A stretch of 64,000 nt of DNA, taken from assembly GCF_900114205.1 (NCBI RefSeq), contig NZ_FOSH01000003.1, forward strand, positions 62,001 through 126,000, given 5' to 3'. Position 1 is the first letter of the stretch. Every line of letters starts with the position of its first letter. Origin of the DNA: Methylophaga sulfidovorans (GTDB lineage Bacteria; Pseudomonadota; Gammaproteobacteria; Nitrosococcales; Methylophagaceae). The notes below the pieces were generated by a model. That model was not told the origin of the DNA. It saw only the letters and a program-made list of their open reading frames with translations, and searched no databases. The translations under genes were made by a program, and so were the position numbers. This document shows positions 29,936 to 38,710 of the stretch, piece by piece.

Positions 29936-30223
29936 ATGTCTAAACCCGTCATGATTTTGTTAGCTGCTATCTTGGTATTACTTCAATACCGGTTGTGGCT
30001 CAGTCATGACGGGCTTCCTTCCTTATTACGCCTTCATCAGGCTGTTGAAAAACAACGCATTGATAACGCTGAGTTAAAAGAGCGGAATCAAGTACTTGCT
30101 GCTGAGGTACAAGATTTAAAAAGCGGTCTTGATGCCCTCGAAGAAAGAGCGCGCAGCGAGTTAGGTATGGTGAAACCAGGCGAAACCTTTTTCCAGATTA
30201 TTGATAAAACTGATGAGCAGTAA
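29936..30223 (+). CDS. ftsB: Cell division protein FtsB
   Basis: 95 residues. Bitopic septum protein of the FtsQLB complex: short cytoplasmic tail, membrane helix about 4-20 (VMILLAAILVLLQYRLW), then a coiled coil (about 30-70) and the terminal ARSELGMVKPGETFFQII segment that is diagnostic of FtsB. Position between eno and ispD is conserved across gammaproteobacteria. Its end overlaps the ispD start by 11 bases. Confidence 0.95.
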   Translation: MSKPVMILLAAILVLLQYRLWLSHDGLPSLLRLHQAVEKQRIDNAELKERNQVLAAEVQDLKSGLDALEERARSELGMVKPGETFFQIIDKTDEQ

Positions 30224-30923
30224 ACAAGCTGTTTGGGCCGTTGTGCCCGCTGCAGGTATTGGCAGCCGTATGCAGGCTGATATTCCAAAGCAGTATTTAG
30301 AGATTGATAACAAACCCGTATTACAATTAACGCTTGAGCGATTGGCCTCACATCCGGCAATTGATGGCATTGTGATTGCTTTGGCTGAAGATGATAAGTG
30401 GTGGTCTGATTTATCACTAGCCTTACCGTGTCAATTATTGACAGCGACAGGTGGCAAAGATCGCTCGGATTCGGTGGCAAATGCGTTGAAGGTTTTACAG
30501 CAACAGCGAGCTGACGATCCTTGGGTATTAGTTCACGATGCAGCCAGACCTTGTCTGCGTCACGAAGATATTGATCGCATGTTAGTAACATTATCCGAAG
30601 ATACGGTTGGTGGCATTCTCGGCATTCCGGTATCAGATACAGTTAAACGGGTAGATGCGGATAATGTGATTAAAGAAACAGTATGTCGTCAGGGGCTTTG
30701 GCGTGCAGCTACGCCGCAGATGTTTCGTTTAGCGATGCTTTCCCAAGCTTTATCGTCAGCAGCAGACCAATCACTAGCCGTTACTGATGAAGCCAGCGCG
30801 ATTGAGCTTGCTGGTTACCAACCGCGTATGGTGGAAGGGCATAGCGACAATATCAAAATTACCTTACCTCAAGATTTAGCACTTGCAGCACTTTATTTGC
30901 GTCAACAGACAGGAGAGCGTTAA
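30213..30923 (+). CDS. ispD: 2-C-methyl-D-erythritol 4-phosphate cytidylyltransferase
   Basis: 236 residues from the ATG at 30213, which lies within the last codons of ftsB; an in-frame TTG at 30201 would add four residues. Third enzyme of the non-mevalonate isoprenoid pathway, joining MEP with CTP. Motifs: [19 protein letters not shown] (nucleotide binding, about 9-27), [11 protein letters not shown] and DTVKRVD. The last base of its stop codon is the first base of the ispF ATG. The ispD-ispF pair fits the usual organisation. Confidence 0.95.
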   Translation: MSSKQAVWAVVPAAGIGSRMQADIPKQYLEIDNKPVLQLTLERLASHPAIDGIVIALAEDDKWWSDLSLALPCQLLTATGGKDRSDSVANALKVLQQQRADDPWVLVHDAARPCLRHEDIDRMLVTLSEDTVGGILGIPVSDTVKRVDADNVIKETVCRQGLWRAATPQMFRLAMLSQALSSAADQSLAVTDEASAIELAGYQPRMVEGHSDNIKITLPQDLALAALYLRQQTGER

Positions 30924-31399
30924 TGCGTATCGGACATGGTTATGATGTTCATCGGTTTATTGCGGATGCACCGTTAATTATCGGTGGAATGACCATTCCA
31001 CACACACATGGACTTGAAGCACATTCAGATGGTGATGTGTTGATTCATGCGATCTGTGATGCATTGCTGGGTGCTGCGGGGTTATGGGATATCGGACATC
31101 ATTTCCCTGATAATGATGATGCATTCAAAGGTATTGATAGCCGTATTCTGCTGCGACGTGTCATTAGTGATCTTTCAGATCGTGGATGGTCTGTGAGTAA
31201 TATCGATGCCACAATTATTGCTCAGGTGCCAAAAATGGCACCTTTTATTCCGCAAATGCGTGAATTACTGGCAGAGGATATGCAAACCGATGTCACCGCC
31301 ATTAATATCAAAGCTACAACGACGGAAAAATTGGGATTCGCTGGTCGTAAAGAAGGTATCGCGACACATGCGGTCGCCCTGATTAAGCAGGTAGGCTAA
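30923..31399 (+). CDS. ispF: 2-C-methyl-D-erythritol 2,4-cyclodiphosphate synthase
   Basis: 158 residues, standard length. Forms the cyclodiphosphate in the non-mevalonate pathway. Starts [12 protein letters not shown] with the zinc ligands Asp8 and His10; [22 protein letters not shown] and IGHHFPDND are conserved, as is the C-terminal [19 protein letters not shown]. One-base overlap with ispD, six bases before truD. Confidence 0.97.
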   Translation: MRIGHGYDVHRFIADAPLIIGGMTIPHTHGLEAHSDGDVLIHAICDALLGAAGLWDIGHHFPDNDDAFKGIDSRILLRRVISDLSDRGWSVSNIDATIIAQVPKMAPFIPQMRELLAEDMQTDVTAINIKATTTEKLGFAGRKEGIATHAVALIKQVG

Positions 31400-31404
31400 C
31401 GACT

Positions 31405-32469
31405 TTGTCAGAATTTAATTTTGCCACATTAGCCAGAGTAAATAGCGCAGCATTGAATCATCGCTGCCTTATTCGTCAGACGCCTGAAGATTTCCAAGTA
31501 GAAGAACAACTGCCATTTGAGCCTGCGGGTTTCGGGCCTCATGTGATGTTGCAGATTACTAAAACAGATACCAATACAGATTGGTTAGCCAAGCAACTGG
31601 CACAATTTGCTGGTGTTGCAGAGGTCGGTATAGGTTATGCGGGGTTAAAAGATCGACATGCTGTCACTACACAATGGTTTAGTGTCAATACCGAAGGGGT
31701 GACTGAACCAGATTGGTCAGCATTTGAATCTGAGCTGATAAAAATTAGCCGCATTACACGACATAATAAAAAATTAAAGCGTGGTGTATTATCGGGAAAT
31801 CGGTTTACCTTAAACTTAAACGTTGTAGAAGGTGATAAAGAAAGTTGGGAGTCGGCACTTAATCAGGTACAAAAAGAGGGTGTGCCCAATTATTTTGGTG
31901 AGCAGCGATTTGGTCATCAGATGGGTAATTTACATGCTGTGGAACAATGGTTCGGGCAGGGAAGAAAACCAAAAAGTCGGACTAAAAAGAGTTTGTATCT
32001 TTCTGCTGCACGTTCGTGGTTGTTTAATCTCGTGGTGAGCGAGCGGGTGCAAGCACATAACTGGAATCAATTTATCAGCGGTGATGTGATGCAGTTAAAT
32101 GGCAGTCACAGTTGTTTTCAATCAGAAAAAGATGATACTAAACTGCTTGAACGCCTGAAAAGTTTTGATATTCACCCAACGGGGCCACTTGTCGGACAGG
32201 GAGAGCTTCAGAGTGAGGAAAACTGTAAGCAGTTAGAAGCCGTGGTACTGGACTCATGGCAACCTTGGATTCAAGGATTGTCAAGGCAGGGCCTGAAACA
32301 AGAACGGCGAGCAATCCGTCTTGTGCCGACAGAATTTAACTGGCATTGGAATGAAGCCGGTCTGCAACTGACATTTTTTTTACCGGCAGGCTGTTTTGCT
32401 ACTTCTGTATTGAGAGAACTGGCAGTTATTGAGGATGCCAGTGAGAGAATTATTCAAGCAGATACATAG
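31405..32469 (+). CDS. truD: tRNA pseudouridine(13) synthase
   Basis: 354 residues, TTG start. Makes pseudouridine 13 in tRNA-Glu and related tRNAs. Catalytic Asp83 sits in GYAGLKDRHAVTTQWFSV; other family segments are TPEDFQVEE (about 26-34), NYFGEQRFG and the C-terminal FFLPAGCFATSVLREL. Follows ispF as in E. coli, where surE comes next; here a DUF1223 gene and cysG follow instead. Confidence 0.95.
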   Translation: MSEFNFATLARVNSAALNHRCLIRQTPEDFQVEEQLPFEPAGFGPHVMLQITKTDTNTDWLAKQLAQFAGVAEVGIGYAGLKDRHAVTTQWFSVNTEGVTEPDWSAFESELIKISRITRHNKKLKRGVLSGNRFTLNLNVVEGDKESWESALNQVQKEGVPNYFGEQRFGHQMGNLHAVEQWFGQGRKPKSRTKKSLYLSAARSWLFNLVVSERVQAHNWNQFISGDVMQLNGSHSCFQSEKDDTKLLERLKSFDIHPTGPLVGQGELQSEENCKQLEAVVLDSWQPWIQGLSRQGLKQERRAIRLVPTEFNWHWNEAGLQLTFFLPAGCFATSVLRELAVIEDASERIIQADT

Positions 32470-32502
32470 TCTGATGGATAAGGTATTTAATTGGAGGTCT
32501 TT

Positions 32503-33282
32503 ATGTTGAAACAATTATGCACAACGCTGGCCTTCTTTAGTTTTTTTATAACACCGACGGTCTTTGCTTCAAACTGGCAAGCTAAGAGTATGGATAAGCA
32601 TATAGCAGTGATAGAGTTATTCACTGCCGAGGGCTGTGGTTTGTGTCCACCTGCGGAAAAATGGGTGAAACAACTTCCTGAGCACGGGATAACCAGTGAC
32701 GAGGCTGTTATCTTAAATTTCCATGTTGATTATCTTGATGATAAAAAAGGTTGGGTTGACCGATTTGCCAGTCCTGTTTTTACTAATAGACAAAAACAAC
32801 TGGCCAGATTAAATCTGTTTCAAACGGTGTATACCCCAGAGTTTTTCATCAGTGGCGAAATCTTACACGATTGGCGTTCACATGGACTTGAAGCGATTGA
32901 CTTTGTGCGTGAGTTTAAGCCGCAAGCAGATATCACATTACAAGCAAACAAAAATCAAAACACGATATCCGTGAATACCAAGGTAAGCGTTCAGGGAGAA
33001 GACAATGAACAGAATAGCCAAGTCTATCTGGCTCTAACGGAAAATAATGTCACCAATAAAGTTCGGGGTGGCGATAATGCTGGTGCAACATTTCATCACC
33101 AATATCTGGTCAGAGCGTGGCTAGGACCTTTCAAATTGACGAAAGATGGCAAGGCCGATTTTGATACGCAAATTTCTCTCAAAAAAGAATGGAAATTAGC
33201 GGATATGTCCTTAGTCGCCATTGTACAAAATATGGAAAATGGCTATGTCTTACAAGGGCTGGCCTTACCTTTAAAAGATTAA
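32503..33282 (+). CDS. DUF1223 family exported thioredoxin-like protein
   Basis: 259 residues. The signal peptide spans about 1-23 (CTTLAFFSFFITPTVFA), so it acts in the periplasm. The conserved N-terminal motif VIELFTAEGCGLCPPAEKW has a CxxC pair (Cys45, Cys48), as in DUF1223 proteins, which share a thioredoxin-like fold; a redox role is likely but not proven. FHVDYLDDKKGWVDRFA and YTPEFFISG are further family blocks. The start at 32503 is chosen because GGAGG (32493-32497) lies six bases ahead; an ORF start 12 bases earlier would include the ribosome site itself. cysG begins three bases after its stop. Confidence 0.88.
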   Translation: MLKQLCTTLAFFSFFITPTVFASNWQAKSMDKHIAVIELFTAEGCGLCPPAEKWVKQLPEHGITSDEAVILNFHVDYLDDKKGWVDRFASPVFTNRQKQLARLNLFQTVYTPEFFISGEILHDWRSHGLEAIDFVREFKPQADITLQANKNQNTISVNTKVSVQGEDNEQNSQVYLALTENNVTNKVRGGDNAGATFHHQYLVRAWLGPFKLTKDGKADFDTQISLKKEWKLADMSLVAIVQNMENGYVLQGLALPLKD

Positions 33283-33285
33283 TAG

Positions 33286-34671
33286 ATGGATTATTTACCA
33301 ATATTTTTAGATTTAAAACAGCAACATTGTCTTGTTATTGGCGGGGGGAGTGTAGCTACACGTAAGAGTAAGCTACTGTTAAAAGCTCAGGCAACGGTGA
33401 CAGTTGTATCACCCGAAATAACCGATGCTTTAAAAGAACTTGTCCAGCAAGGTCAGATTAGCTGGGTGCAATCATTGTTTTCGCCAACACAAATCAATGA
33501 TCAGCGTTTGGTTATTGCAGCAACAGATGATGAGAAGATTAATCAGGCTGTACACGAAGTTGCTCAACAGAAAAATATCTTAACTAATCTGACCGATAAT
33601 CCTGATGGCAGTGACTTTATTTTTGCTTCTGTATTGGATCGCTCTCCTATTATTGTGGCGGTATCCAGCGGTGGCGAATCGCCAGTTCTGGCAAGAAATT
33701 TACGTGCACGGTTAGAAACATTGATTCCACCCGCATATAGCAAGTTGGGCGAGTTGATGGGTAAGTACCGAGGAGCGGTCAAACAAAAATTTGGTGAACT
33801 GCGCCAAAGAAGGCAGTTTTGGGATACCGTGTTATCCGGCCCTGTAGCCGATCATGTCATGGCAGGGCGAGAAGGCATTGCCGAACAAATTTTGCAACAG
33901 CAGCTGGCTGATGAAAGTGAAACGGTTGAAACCGGCGAAGTCTTTCTGGTTGGGGCAGGACCAGGCGATCCGGAATTACTTACTTTTAAAGCATTAAGAC
34001 TAATGCAGCAGGCTGATATTGTTTTTTATGATCGTCTGGTGAGTAAAGAAATTCTGGCCCTGGCTCGTAAAGAAGCCGAATTAGTCTATGTCGGTAAACA
34101 ACGCGCCTGGCATGCTGTCAGACAAGAGGAAATCAATAATTTATTACTAGAACATGCTAAGCAAGGTAAGCGTGTCCTAAGATTAAAAGGAGGTGATCCT
34201 TTTATCTTTGGCCGTGGCGGCGAAGAAATTGATACCTTGGCAGAAAATAATATTCCTTTTCAGGTGGTACCCGGTATTACAGCAGCATCTGGCTGTGCTT
34301 CCTATGCTGGCATACCATTAACTCATCGGGACTATGCTCAGAGCTGCATTTTTGTGACAGGTCAATTAAAAGAAGGGGAATTAAATTTAAATTGGTCTGT
34401 CCTAGTAAAACCTAAACAGACAGTGGTGGTGTATATGGGCTTGGCTGGTTTGTCACAGCTTAGCCAAAAACTTCAAGAGCATGGTATGCCAGCTGATATG
34501 CCCGCTGCATTAGTTCAGCAGGGGACAACTGAAAACCAAAAAGTCTGGTTAAGTACAATTGATGAGTTACCTGAGCTAGCTGAACGTGAAAAGCCGATAG
34601 CACCCACACTGCTCATCATTGGTGAAGTGACAAAACTCCACGATAAACTGGCTTGGTTTAAATCTGGTTGA
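33286..34671 (+). CDS. cysG: Siroheme synthase (trifunctional)
   Basis: 461 residues. N-terminal half (CysGB): NAD-dependent precorrin-2 dehydrogenase and sirohydrochlorin ferrochelatase with the motif VIGGGSVATRK near 17-27. C-terminal half (CysGA, from about 215): uroporphyrinogen-III methyltransferase with VGAGPGDPELLT, YDRLVSKEIL, LKGGDPFIFGRGGEE and VVPGITAASGCASYAGIPLTH split over the usual positions. Makes siroheme for sulfite and nitrite reductases. Length equals E. coli CysG (457). Probably co-transcribed with the DUF1223 gene. Confidence 0.97.
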   Translation: MDYLPIFLDLKQQHCLVIGGGSVATRKSKLLLKAQATVTVVSPEITDALKELVQQGQISWVQSLFSPTQINDQRLVIAATDDEKINQAVHEVAQQKNILTNLTDNPDGSDFIFASVLDRSPIIVAVSSGGESPVLARNLRARLETLIPPAYSKLGELMGKYRGAVKQKFGELRQRRQFWDTVLSGPVADHVMAGREGIAEQILQQQLADESETVETGEVFLVGAGPGDPELLTFKALRLMQQADIVFYDRLVSKEILALARKEAELVYVGKQRAWHAVRQEEINNLLLEHAKQGKRVLRLKGGDPFIFGRGGEEIDTLAENNIPFQVVPGITAASGCASYAGIPLTHRDYAQSCIFVTGQLKEGELNLNWSVLVKPKQTVVVYMGLAGLSQLSQKLQEHGMPADMPAALVQQGTTENQKVWLSTIDELPELAEREKPIAPTLLIIGEVTKLHDKLAWFKSG

Positions 34672-34764
34672 TATCAGCCATTGAATTTGGTTTATTGCAG
34701 CCGTTTATCGCCTATCTATAAAATTAAAGATTTGTAAGTGTTTGTAAAAAAAGCACTAAAAAAG

Positions 34765-34780
34765 TTGGCACTATATCTGC
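34765..34780 (+). promoter_or_regulatory. Sigma-54 (RpoN) type promoter of the TonB receptor gene
   Basis: TTGGCAC at 34765-34771 and CTGC at 34777-34780 give the GG-N10-GC spacing of -24/-12 promoters (consensus TGGCAC-N5-TTGC), missing only one base of the core. Expected transcription start is near 34792, 40 bases before the start codon, with AGGAGAG at 34818-34824 as ribosome site. An enhancer-binding activator would be needed. Confidence 0.6.
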
Positions 34781-34831
34781 AATCTTATCTGAGTTTTACA
34801 ACCATAAAAATAACTCAGGAGAGTATAGGTA

Positions 34832-37165
34832 ATGCAATTTCCGCAAAAGAGAAGGCTGATTTGCGTCATGCTTGCTTCCGCACTGTTTTCCAGTGCGAGT
34901 TTTGCTGCTGACGATGATGTTAAATTAAGCGACATTGAAGTCGTGGGAACAACCCCTCTACATGGAGTAGGCTTACCAAAAGATCAAGTTGCTGCAAATG
35001 TGCAAACAGCAACAGATAAAGATATTGAACGTGTTCAGGCACTGGATATTTCTGATTTCATGAATCAAACACTGGGTAGTGTTAGCCTCAATCAGGCACA
35101 AAACAACCCATTCCAGCCCGACCTGCAATTCCGTGGTTTTACGGCTTCACCTTTAGTTGGTAATTCACAAGGTTTATCTGTCTATGTAGACGGTATCCGT
35201 GTTAACGAACCTTTTGGTGACGCAGTTAACTTTGAATTAATTCCTGAGTCAGCAATTGCCAGCATGAACCTGATTCCAGGCTCAAACCCATTATTTGGTT
35301 TGAATACACTGGGTGGCGCTTTATCAATCAAAACCAAAACAGGTTTTACTAACCCTGGACATAGCTTAGAAGCATACACTGGCTCATTTGGCCGTGACTC
35401 TGGCACTATTGAGAGTGGTGGTAGTGATGGTAACCTCGCTTACTTTGTTACAGGTTCGATTACCAAAGAAGATGGCTGGCGCGACTTTTCACCTTCACGT
35501 GTAGAGCAGTTTTTCACAAACCTGAGCTATGCTGATGAAGACACCACATTAGATTTCGGTATCACAGCTGTTGATAGTGACTTAAATGGTAATGGTGCAT
35601 CACCTATTGAATTAGTTGCTGCAGACCGCGAAGCGGTATTCACCCATCCAGATAATACGCAAAATAAACTGCGTATGTTTACGTTAAATGGTACACATTG
35701 GATCAATGATACAACCATGTTGGCGGCAAACACTTATTACCGTAAGAGTGATCGTAAGTCATTTAATGGTGATGGTGGTGAGTTTGAGGTAGATGGTGGT
35801 GGTAATTTTGTTAATGATGATGGTGATCCTATTCGCACAAGTGCTGGTGGCATTAACATAGCAGACTTCACTAACCCGAACTACGATGTAGATGTAGAAG
35901 ATGATGAGGTCGAAGGACTCGGCTTGAATAATCGCAGTAAAACTGAACAAGATAGCTGGGGATTTGGTGTTCAAACAACATCATTCAAACAGCTTTTTGG
36001 TCGAGATAATCAACTGACTGTAGGTGCATCGTTTGATCGCTCAATAGTTGATTATAGTGCCAGTTCTGAAATCGCTTATTTGACCGATACTAGAGGTACT
36101 GATGGTACTGGTATTAATCTACTTGATGCACAAGTAGATGGAAACATTGATACCAACACTTACAGCATCTTTTTCACCAATACACATTCACTTACTGAGC
36201 GTTTAGCAATGACAGTAGGTGCTCGTTATAACTGGATTGAAGTTGATATCTCAGGTACAAGTAAAGGTGGTACTCAAGATCTTAATGAGTCAGGCAATTC
36301 AAATGCATTTAAACGTTTGAATCCATCTCTAGGTTTAACTTATAAACTGACAGAGAATATGACAACTTATGTCAGCTATAACGAATCAAATCGTGCACCA
36401 ACCGCTACAGAGTTGACATGTGCTGAACCTGAAGCTCCATGTGCCTATCCGAATGCGTTCTTAGCTGATCCACCATTAGATGATGTGGTCGCCAGAACTA
36501 TTGAAACAGGTCTGCGTGGTAAACAAGAGTTATTCGACTGGTATGCTAATGTCTATTACACCCAGCTAAAAGATGACTTATTGTTCTTCCCAGAAGACGA
36601 AAGTTTGTCTGAGGATGAAAGTGGTCGTTTAGGCTTAGGTAACTTCAGAAATATTGATAAAACAGCGCGTGCAGGTGTTGAGCTTGGCATGGCTGGACAA
36701 TATGAGAAGTTAAGCTGGTCAGCGAACTATGGTTATGTTCGTGCGACATTTGAAGATAATTTCAGTTATTCACGTGATGGCGATTTATATAACGTGTCTA
36801 AAGGTGATCGTCTGCCAAGCATTCCAGCTCATAATTTGAATGTGGGTCTGGATTATGCGTTCACACAACAATTTTCTGCAGGTTTAACAGCGTCTTATCA
36901 CTCTAGCCAATACTATCGTGGCGATGAAGCGAATGACGATAAGAAAATTGCTGGTTACCGTGTTGTGAATTTGCACAGCCGTTATAAAGTCAATGAGCAT
37001 CTGCAGTTCTTCGCAAAGGTTAATAATCTATTCGACAGCCATTACAACACCTTCGGTTTATATGGTGAACCAGACGAAGCTGGTCTTGAAGACTATAAAG
37101 ATCCTCACTTTGTCGGAACTAGCGCACCACGTGCAGGTTGGATTGGCTTTAAGTTAACAATGTAG
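34832..37165 (+). CDS. TonB-dependent outer membrane receptor
   Basis: 777 residues. Signal peptide about 1-25 ending SSASFA. A TonB-box-like start DDVKLSDIEVVG is followed by the plug domain (about 50-165; SDFMNQTLGSVSLNQAQ, LQFRGFTASPLVG, YVDGIRVNEPFGDAVNFELIP) and a 22-strand barrel. An external loop has the cysteine pair ELTCAEPEAPC. The barrel ends GWIGFKLTM; the last residue is Met instead of the usual Phe or Trp. Such receptors import metal chelates or cobalamin. Substrate unknown; the adjacent PepSY gene, which resembles a lanthanide-binding protein of methylotrophs, makes a lanthanide chelate a reasonable guess. A sigma-54-type promoter precedes it. Confidence 0.9.
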   Translation: MQFPQKRRLICVMLASALFSSASFAADDDVKLSDIEVVGTTPLHGVGLPKDQVAANVQTATDKDIERVQALDISDFMNQTLGSVSLNQAQNNPFQPDLQFRGFTASPLVGNSQGLSVYVDGIRVNEPFGDAVNFELIPESAIASMNLIPGSNPLFGLNTLGGALSIKTKTGFTNPGHSLEAYTGSFGRDSGTIESGGSDGNLAYFVTGSITKEDGWRDFSPSRVEQFFTNLSYADEDTTLDFGITAVDSDLNGNGASPIELVAADREAVFTHPDNTQNKLRMFTLNGTHWINDTTMLAANTYYRKSDRKSFNGDGGEFEVDGGGNFVNDDGDPIRTSAGGINIADFTNPNYDVDVEDDEVEGLGLNNRSKTEQDSWGFGVQTTSFKQLFGRDNQLTVGASFDRSIVDYSASSEIAYLTDTRGTDGTGINLLDAQVDGNIDTNTYSIFFTNTHSLTERLAMTVGARYNWIEVDISGTSKGGTQDLNESGNSNAFKRLNPSLGLTYKLTENMTTYVSYNESNRAPTATELTCAEPEAPCAYPNAFLADPPLDDVVARTIETGLRGKQELFDWYANVYYTQLKDDLLFFPEDESLSEDESGRLGLGNFRNIDKTARAGVELGMAGQYEKLSWSANYGYVRATFEDNFSYSRDGDLYNVSKGDRLPSIPAHNLNVGLDYAFTQQFSAGLTASYHSSQYYRGDEANDDKKIAGYRVVNLHSRYKVNEHLQFFAKVNNLFDSHYNTFGLYGEPDEAGLEDYKDPHFVGTSAPRAGWIGFKLTM

Positions 37166-37174
37166 CATTACTGT

Positions 37175-37200
37175 AAAAGGGGCTGAAATCAGCCCCTTTT
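37175..37200 (+). terminator. Terminator or attenuator between TonB receptor and PepSY gene
   Basis: Perfect 10-bp stem, AAAAGGGGCT at 37175-37184 with AGCCCCTTTT at 37191-37200. The following tract CATTT is short, so read-through is possible. Only 18 bases remain before the PepSY start codon, too few for a separate promoter. Confidence 0.75.
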
Positions 37201-37218
37201 CATTTGTAAGGAATATAA

Positions 37219-37719
37219 ATGAAAGTTCTATTTCTTTGTTTCACACTATTATTTCCTTGTTTGCTATGGGCTGAGGAAATACCTCAGTATTTTGAGCGTT
37301 GTCTGGATACAGTCAAAGAGCTTAAACCAGGCCATGTGATTAAGGTGGAGAGGAAAGTTGAAAACGAACGAGACGTTTATGAATTTGATATCCGTGGTAT
37401 TGATGGAGCTGACTGGGATGTTGAGTGTTCTGTAAACACTGGCAAAGTGCTGGAAGTTGAGCAAGAAGTTGACCATCCCAATCATCCGAAATTTAAAGCA
37501 CATGCCAAAATTAGTGAGTTAGAAGCAAGACAGATTGCCTTAGCACTTTATCCTGGCGAAGTAGTGGAAGTGGAATATGAAATTGAAGAAGATGGCAAAG
37601 CCACCTATGAGTTTGATATTGCCACACGAGACAATAAAGAAATGAAAGTAGAAATCGACGCGAGTTCTGGAGCGGTTATTGAACAAAACCTGGAACTTTG
37701 GCAAGTAGGTCTAGAGTAA
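37219..37719 (+). CDS. Periplasmic protein with two PepSY domains, lanpepsy-like
   Basis: 166 residues. Signal peptide about 1-18 ([16 protein letters not shown]). Two PepSY repeats follow, about 30-85 and 97-160, each containing the pentapeptide YEFDI. The mature protein is strongly acidic, with many Glu and Asp, and has two cysteines in RCLDTV and DVECSV that could form a disulfide. A two-PepSY periplasmic protein named lanpepsy binds lanthanides in Methylobacillus flagellatus; the same architecture and acidity suggest a metal-binding, possibly lanthanide-binding, role. It follows the TonB receptor by 53 bases and has a clear paralogue at 50795-51349. Function is inferred. Confidence 0.85.
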   Translation: MKVLFLCFTLLFPCLLWAEEIPQYFERCLDTVKELKPGHVIKVERKVENERDVYEFDIRGIDGADWDVECSVNTGKVLEVEQEVDHPNHPKFKAHAKISELEARQIALALYPGEVVEVEYEIEEDGKATYEFDIATRDNKEMKVEIDASSGAVIEQNLELWQVGLE

Positions 37720-37738
37720 TTTAATTTGGTTTACTCTC

Positions 37739-37781
37739 AACCGCAGTGACCATTGCTGTTTAATGGCACTGCGGTTTTTTT
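37739..37781. terminator. Terminator between PepSY gene and nadC
   Basis: AACCGCAGTG at 37739-37748 pairs with CACTGCGGTT at 37767-37776; an inner stem CCATT/AATGG (37750-37754, 37762-37766) extends it with one bulged A. A T run follows on the plus strand. Lies between two convergent genes and could serve both. Confidence 0.85.
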
Positions 37782-37783
37782 AT

Positions 37784-38626
37784 TTATGAAAATCGTAATG
37801 AAAGATCGATAGCTTTAATATCTTTTGTTAGTGCGCCCACTGAGATTCTGTCTACGCCTGTTTCTGCAATAGAGCGAATATTATCAAGGGTAATACCACC
37901 AGATGCTTCAAGTTTTGATTGGCCCTGATTGACAGTGACGGCCTGCTTTAAGTCTGCCAGAGCAAAATTATCCAATAAAATAATATCGGCACCAGCAGCT
38001 AGTGCTTGATCCAGTTCAGATAAATTCTCAACTTCGACCTCAATTGGCACTCCAGCAGATAATGCTTTCGCCTGATTAACAGCATTGCTGATAGAGCCCG
38101 CCGCCATGATATGGTTTTCTTTGATAAGAATACCATCGTATAGACCGACTCTATGATTAAAGCAGCCACCGCACTTCACTGCGTACTTCTGTGCAATACG
38201 CCAGCCTGGAATCGTTTTACGTGTATCTAATACTTGTACAGGTAAACCAGCAACAGCATCAGCATAGACAGAAGAAAGTGTTGCTGTAGCAGATAATGTT
38301 TGTAGAAAATTCATCGCCGTGCGTTCGCCTGTTAATAGCGTCCTGGCAGGTCCATGTAACTCACAGATTACAGTGTTGGCTTTTATTCTGTCACCATCCT
38401 GAGCATTCCAGCTAATGGCAATAGAGTCGTCCAGTTGTTTAAATACGCTTTCAAACCATTGCATACCACAAAGCGTGGCATCCTCACGAGTGATTAATGT
38501 GGCCTTTGTGAGTGAATCAACAGGAATTAAGTTGGCTGTTAAATCTTCCTGGCCGATGTCTTCAAGCAAAGCAAGTTTAACTTGTGAATTAATAAACGCA
38601 GTGGGGAGTGGATTTTCTATGGTCAT
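37784..38626 (-). CDS. nadC: Nicotinate-nucleotide pyrophosphorylase (quinolinate phosphoribosyltransferase)
   Basis: 280 residues from the ATG at 38626; an in-frame TTG at 38650 would give 288 and neither has a clear ribosome site. Converts quinolinate and PRPP to nicotinate mononucleotide in de novo NAD synthesis. Motifs: LLEDIGQEDLTANLIP (about 14-29), GERTAMNFLQTLSATAT, LDTRKTIPGWR, KYAVKCGGCFNHR, EVEVENL and EASGGITLDNI. Divergent from ampD, as in many gammaproteobacteria where nadC and ampD are neighbours. Confidence 0.95.
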   Translation of the reverse strand: MTIENPLPTAFINSQVKLALLEDIGQEDLTANLIPVDSLTKATLITREDATLCGMQWFESVFKQLDDSIAISWNAQDGDRIKANTVICELHGPARTLLTGERTAMNFLQTLSATATLSSVYADAVAGLPVQVLDTRKTIPGWRIAQKYAVKCGGCFNHRVGLYDGILIKENHIMAAGSISNAVNQAKALSAGVPIEVEVENLSELDQALAAGADIILLDNFALADLKQAVTVNQGQSKLEASGGITLDNIRSIAETGVDRISVGALTKDIKAIDLSLRFS

Positions 38627-38710
38627 ATCGCTAAGGTAATGGCTAAACAAAATAGGGTAACGTGTGCGGCATGATTAATCCATCACCGCATTACATAATG
38701 AGATGTCTTA

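Noticed and set aside
35750-35900. Repetitive GGTGATGG-like stretch in the TonB receptor gene
   Set aside because: It encodes a Gly/Asp-rich surface loop in frame; a coding low-complexity stretch and not a separate repeat element.
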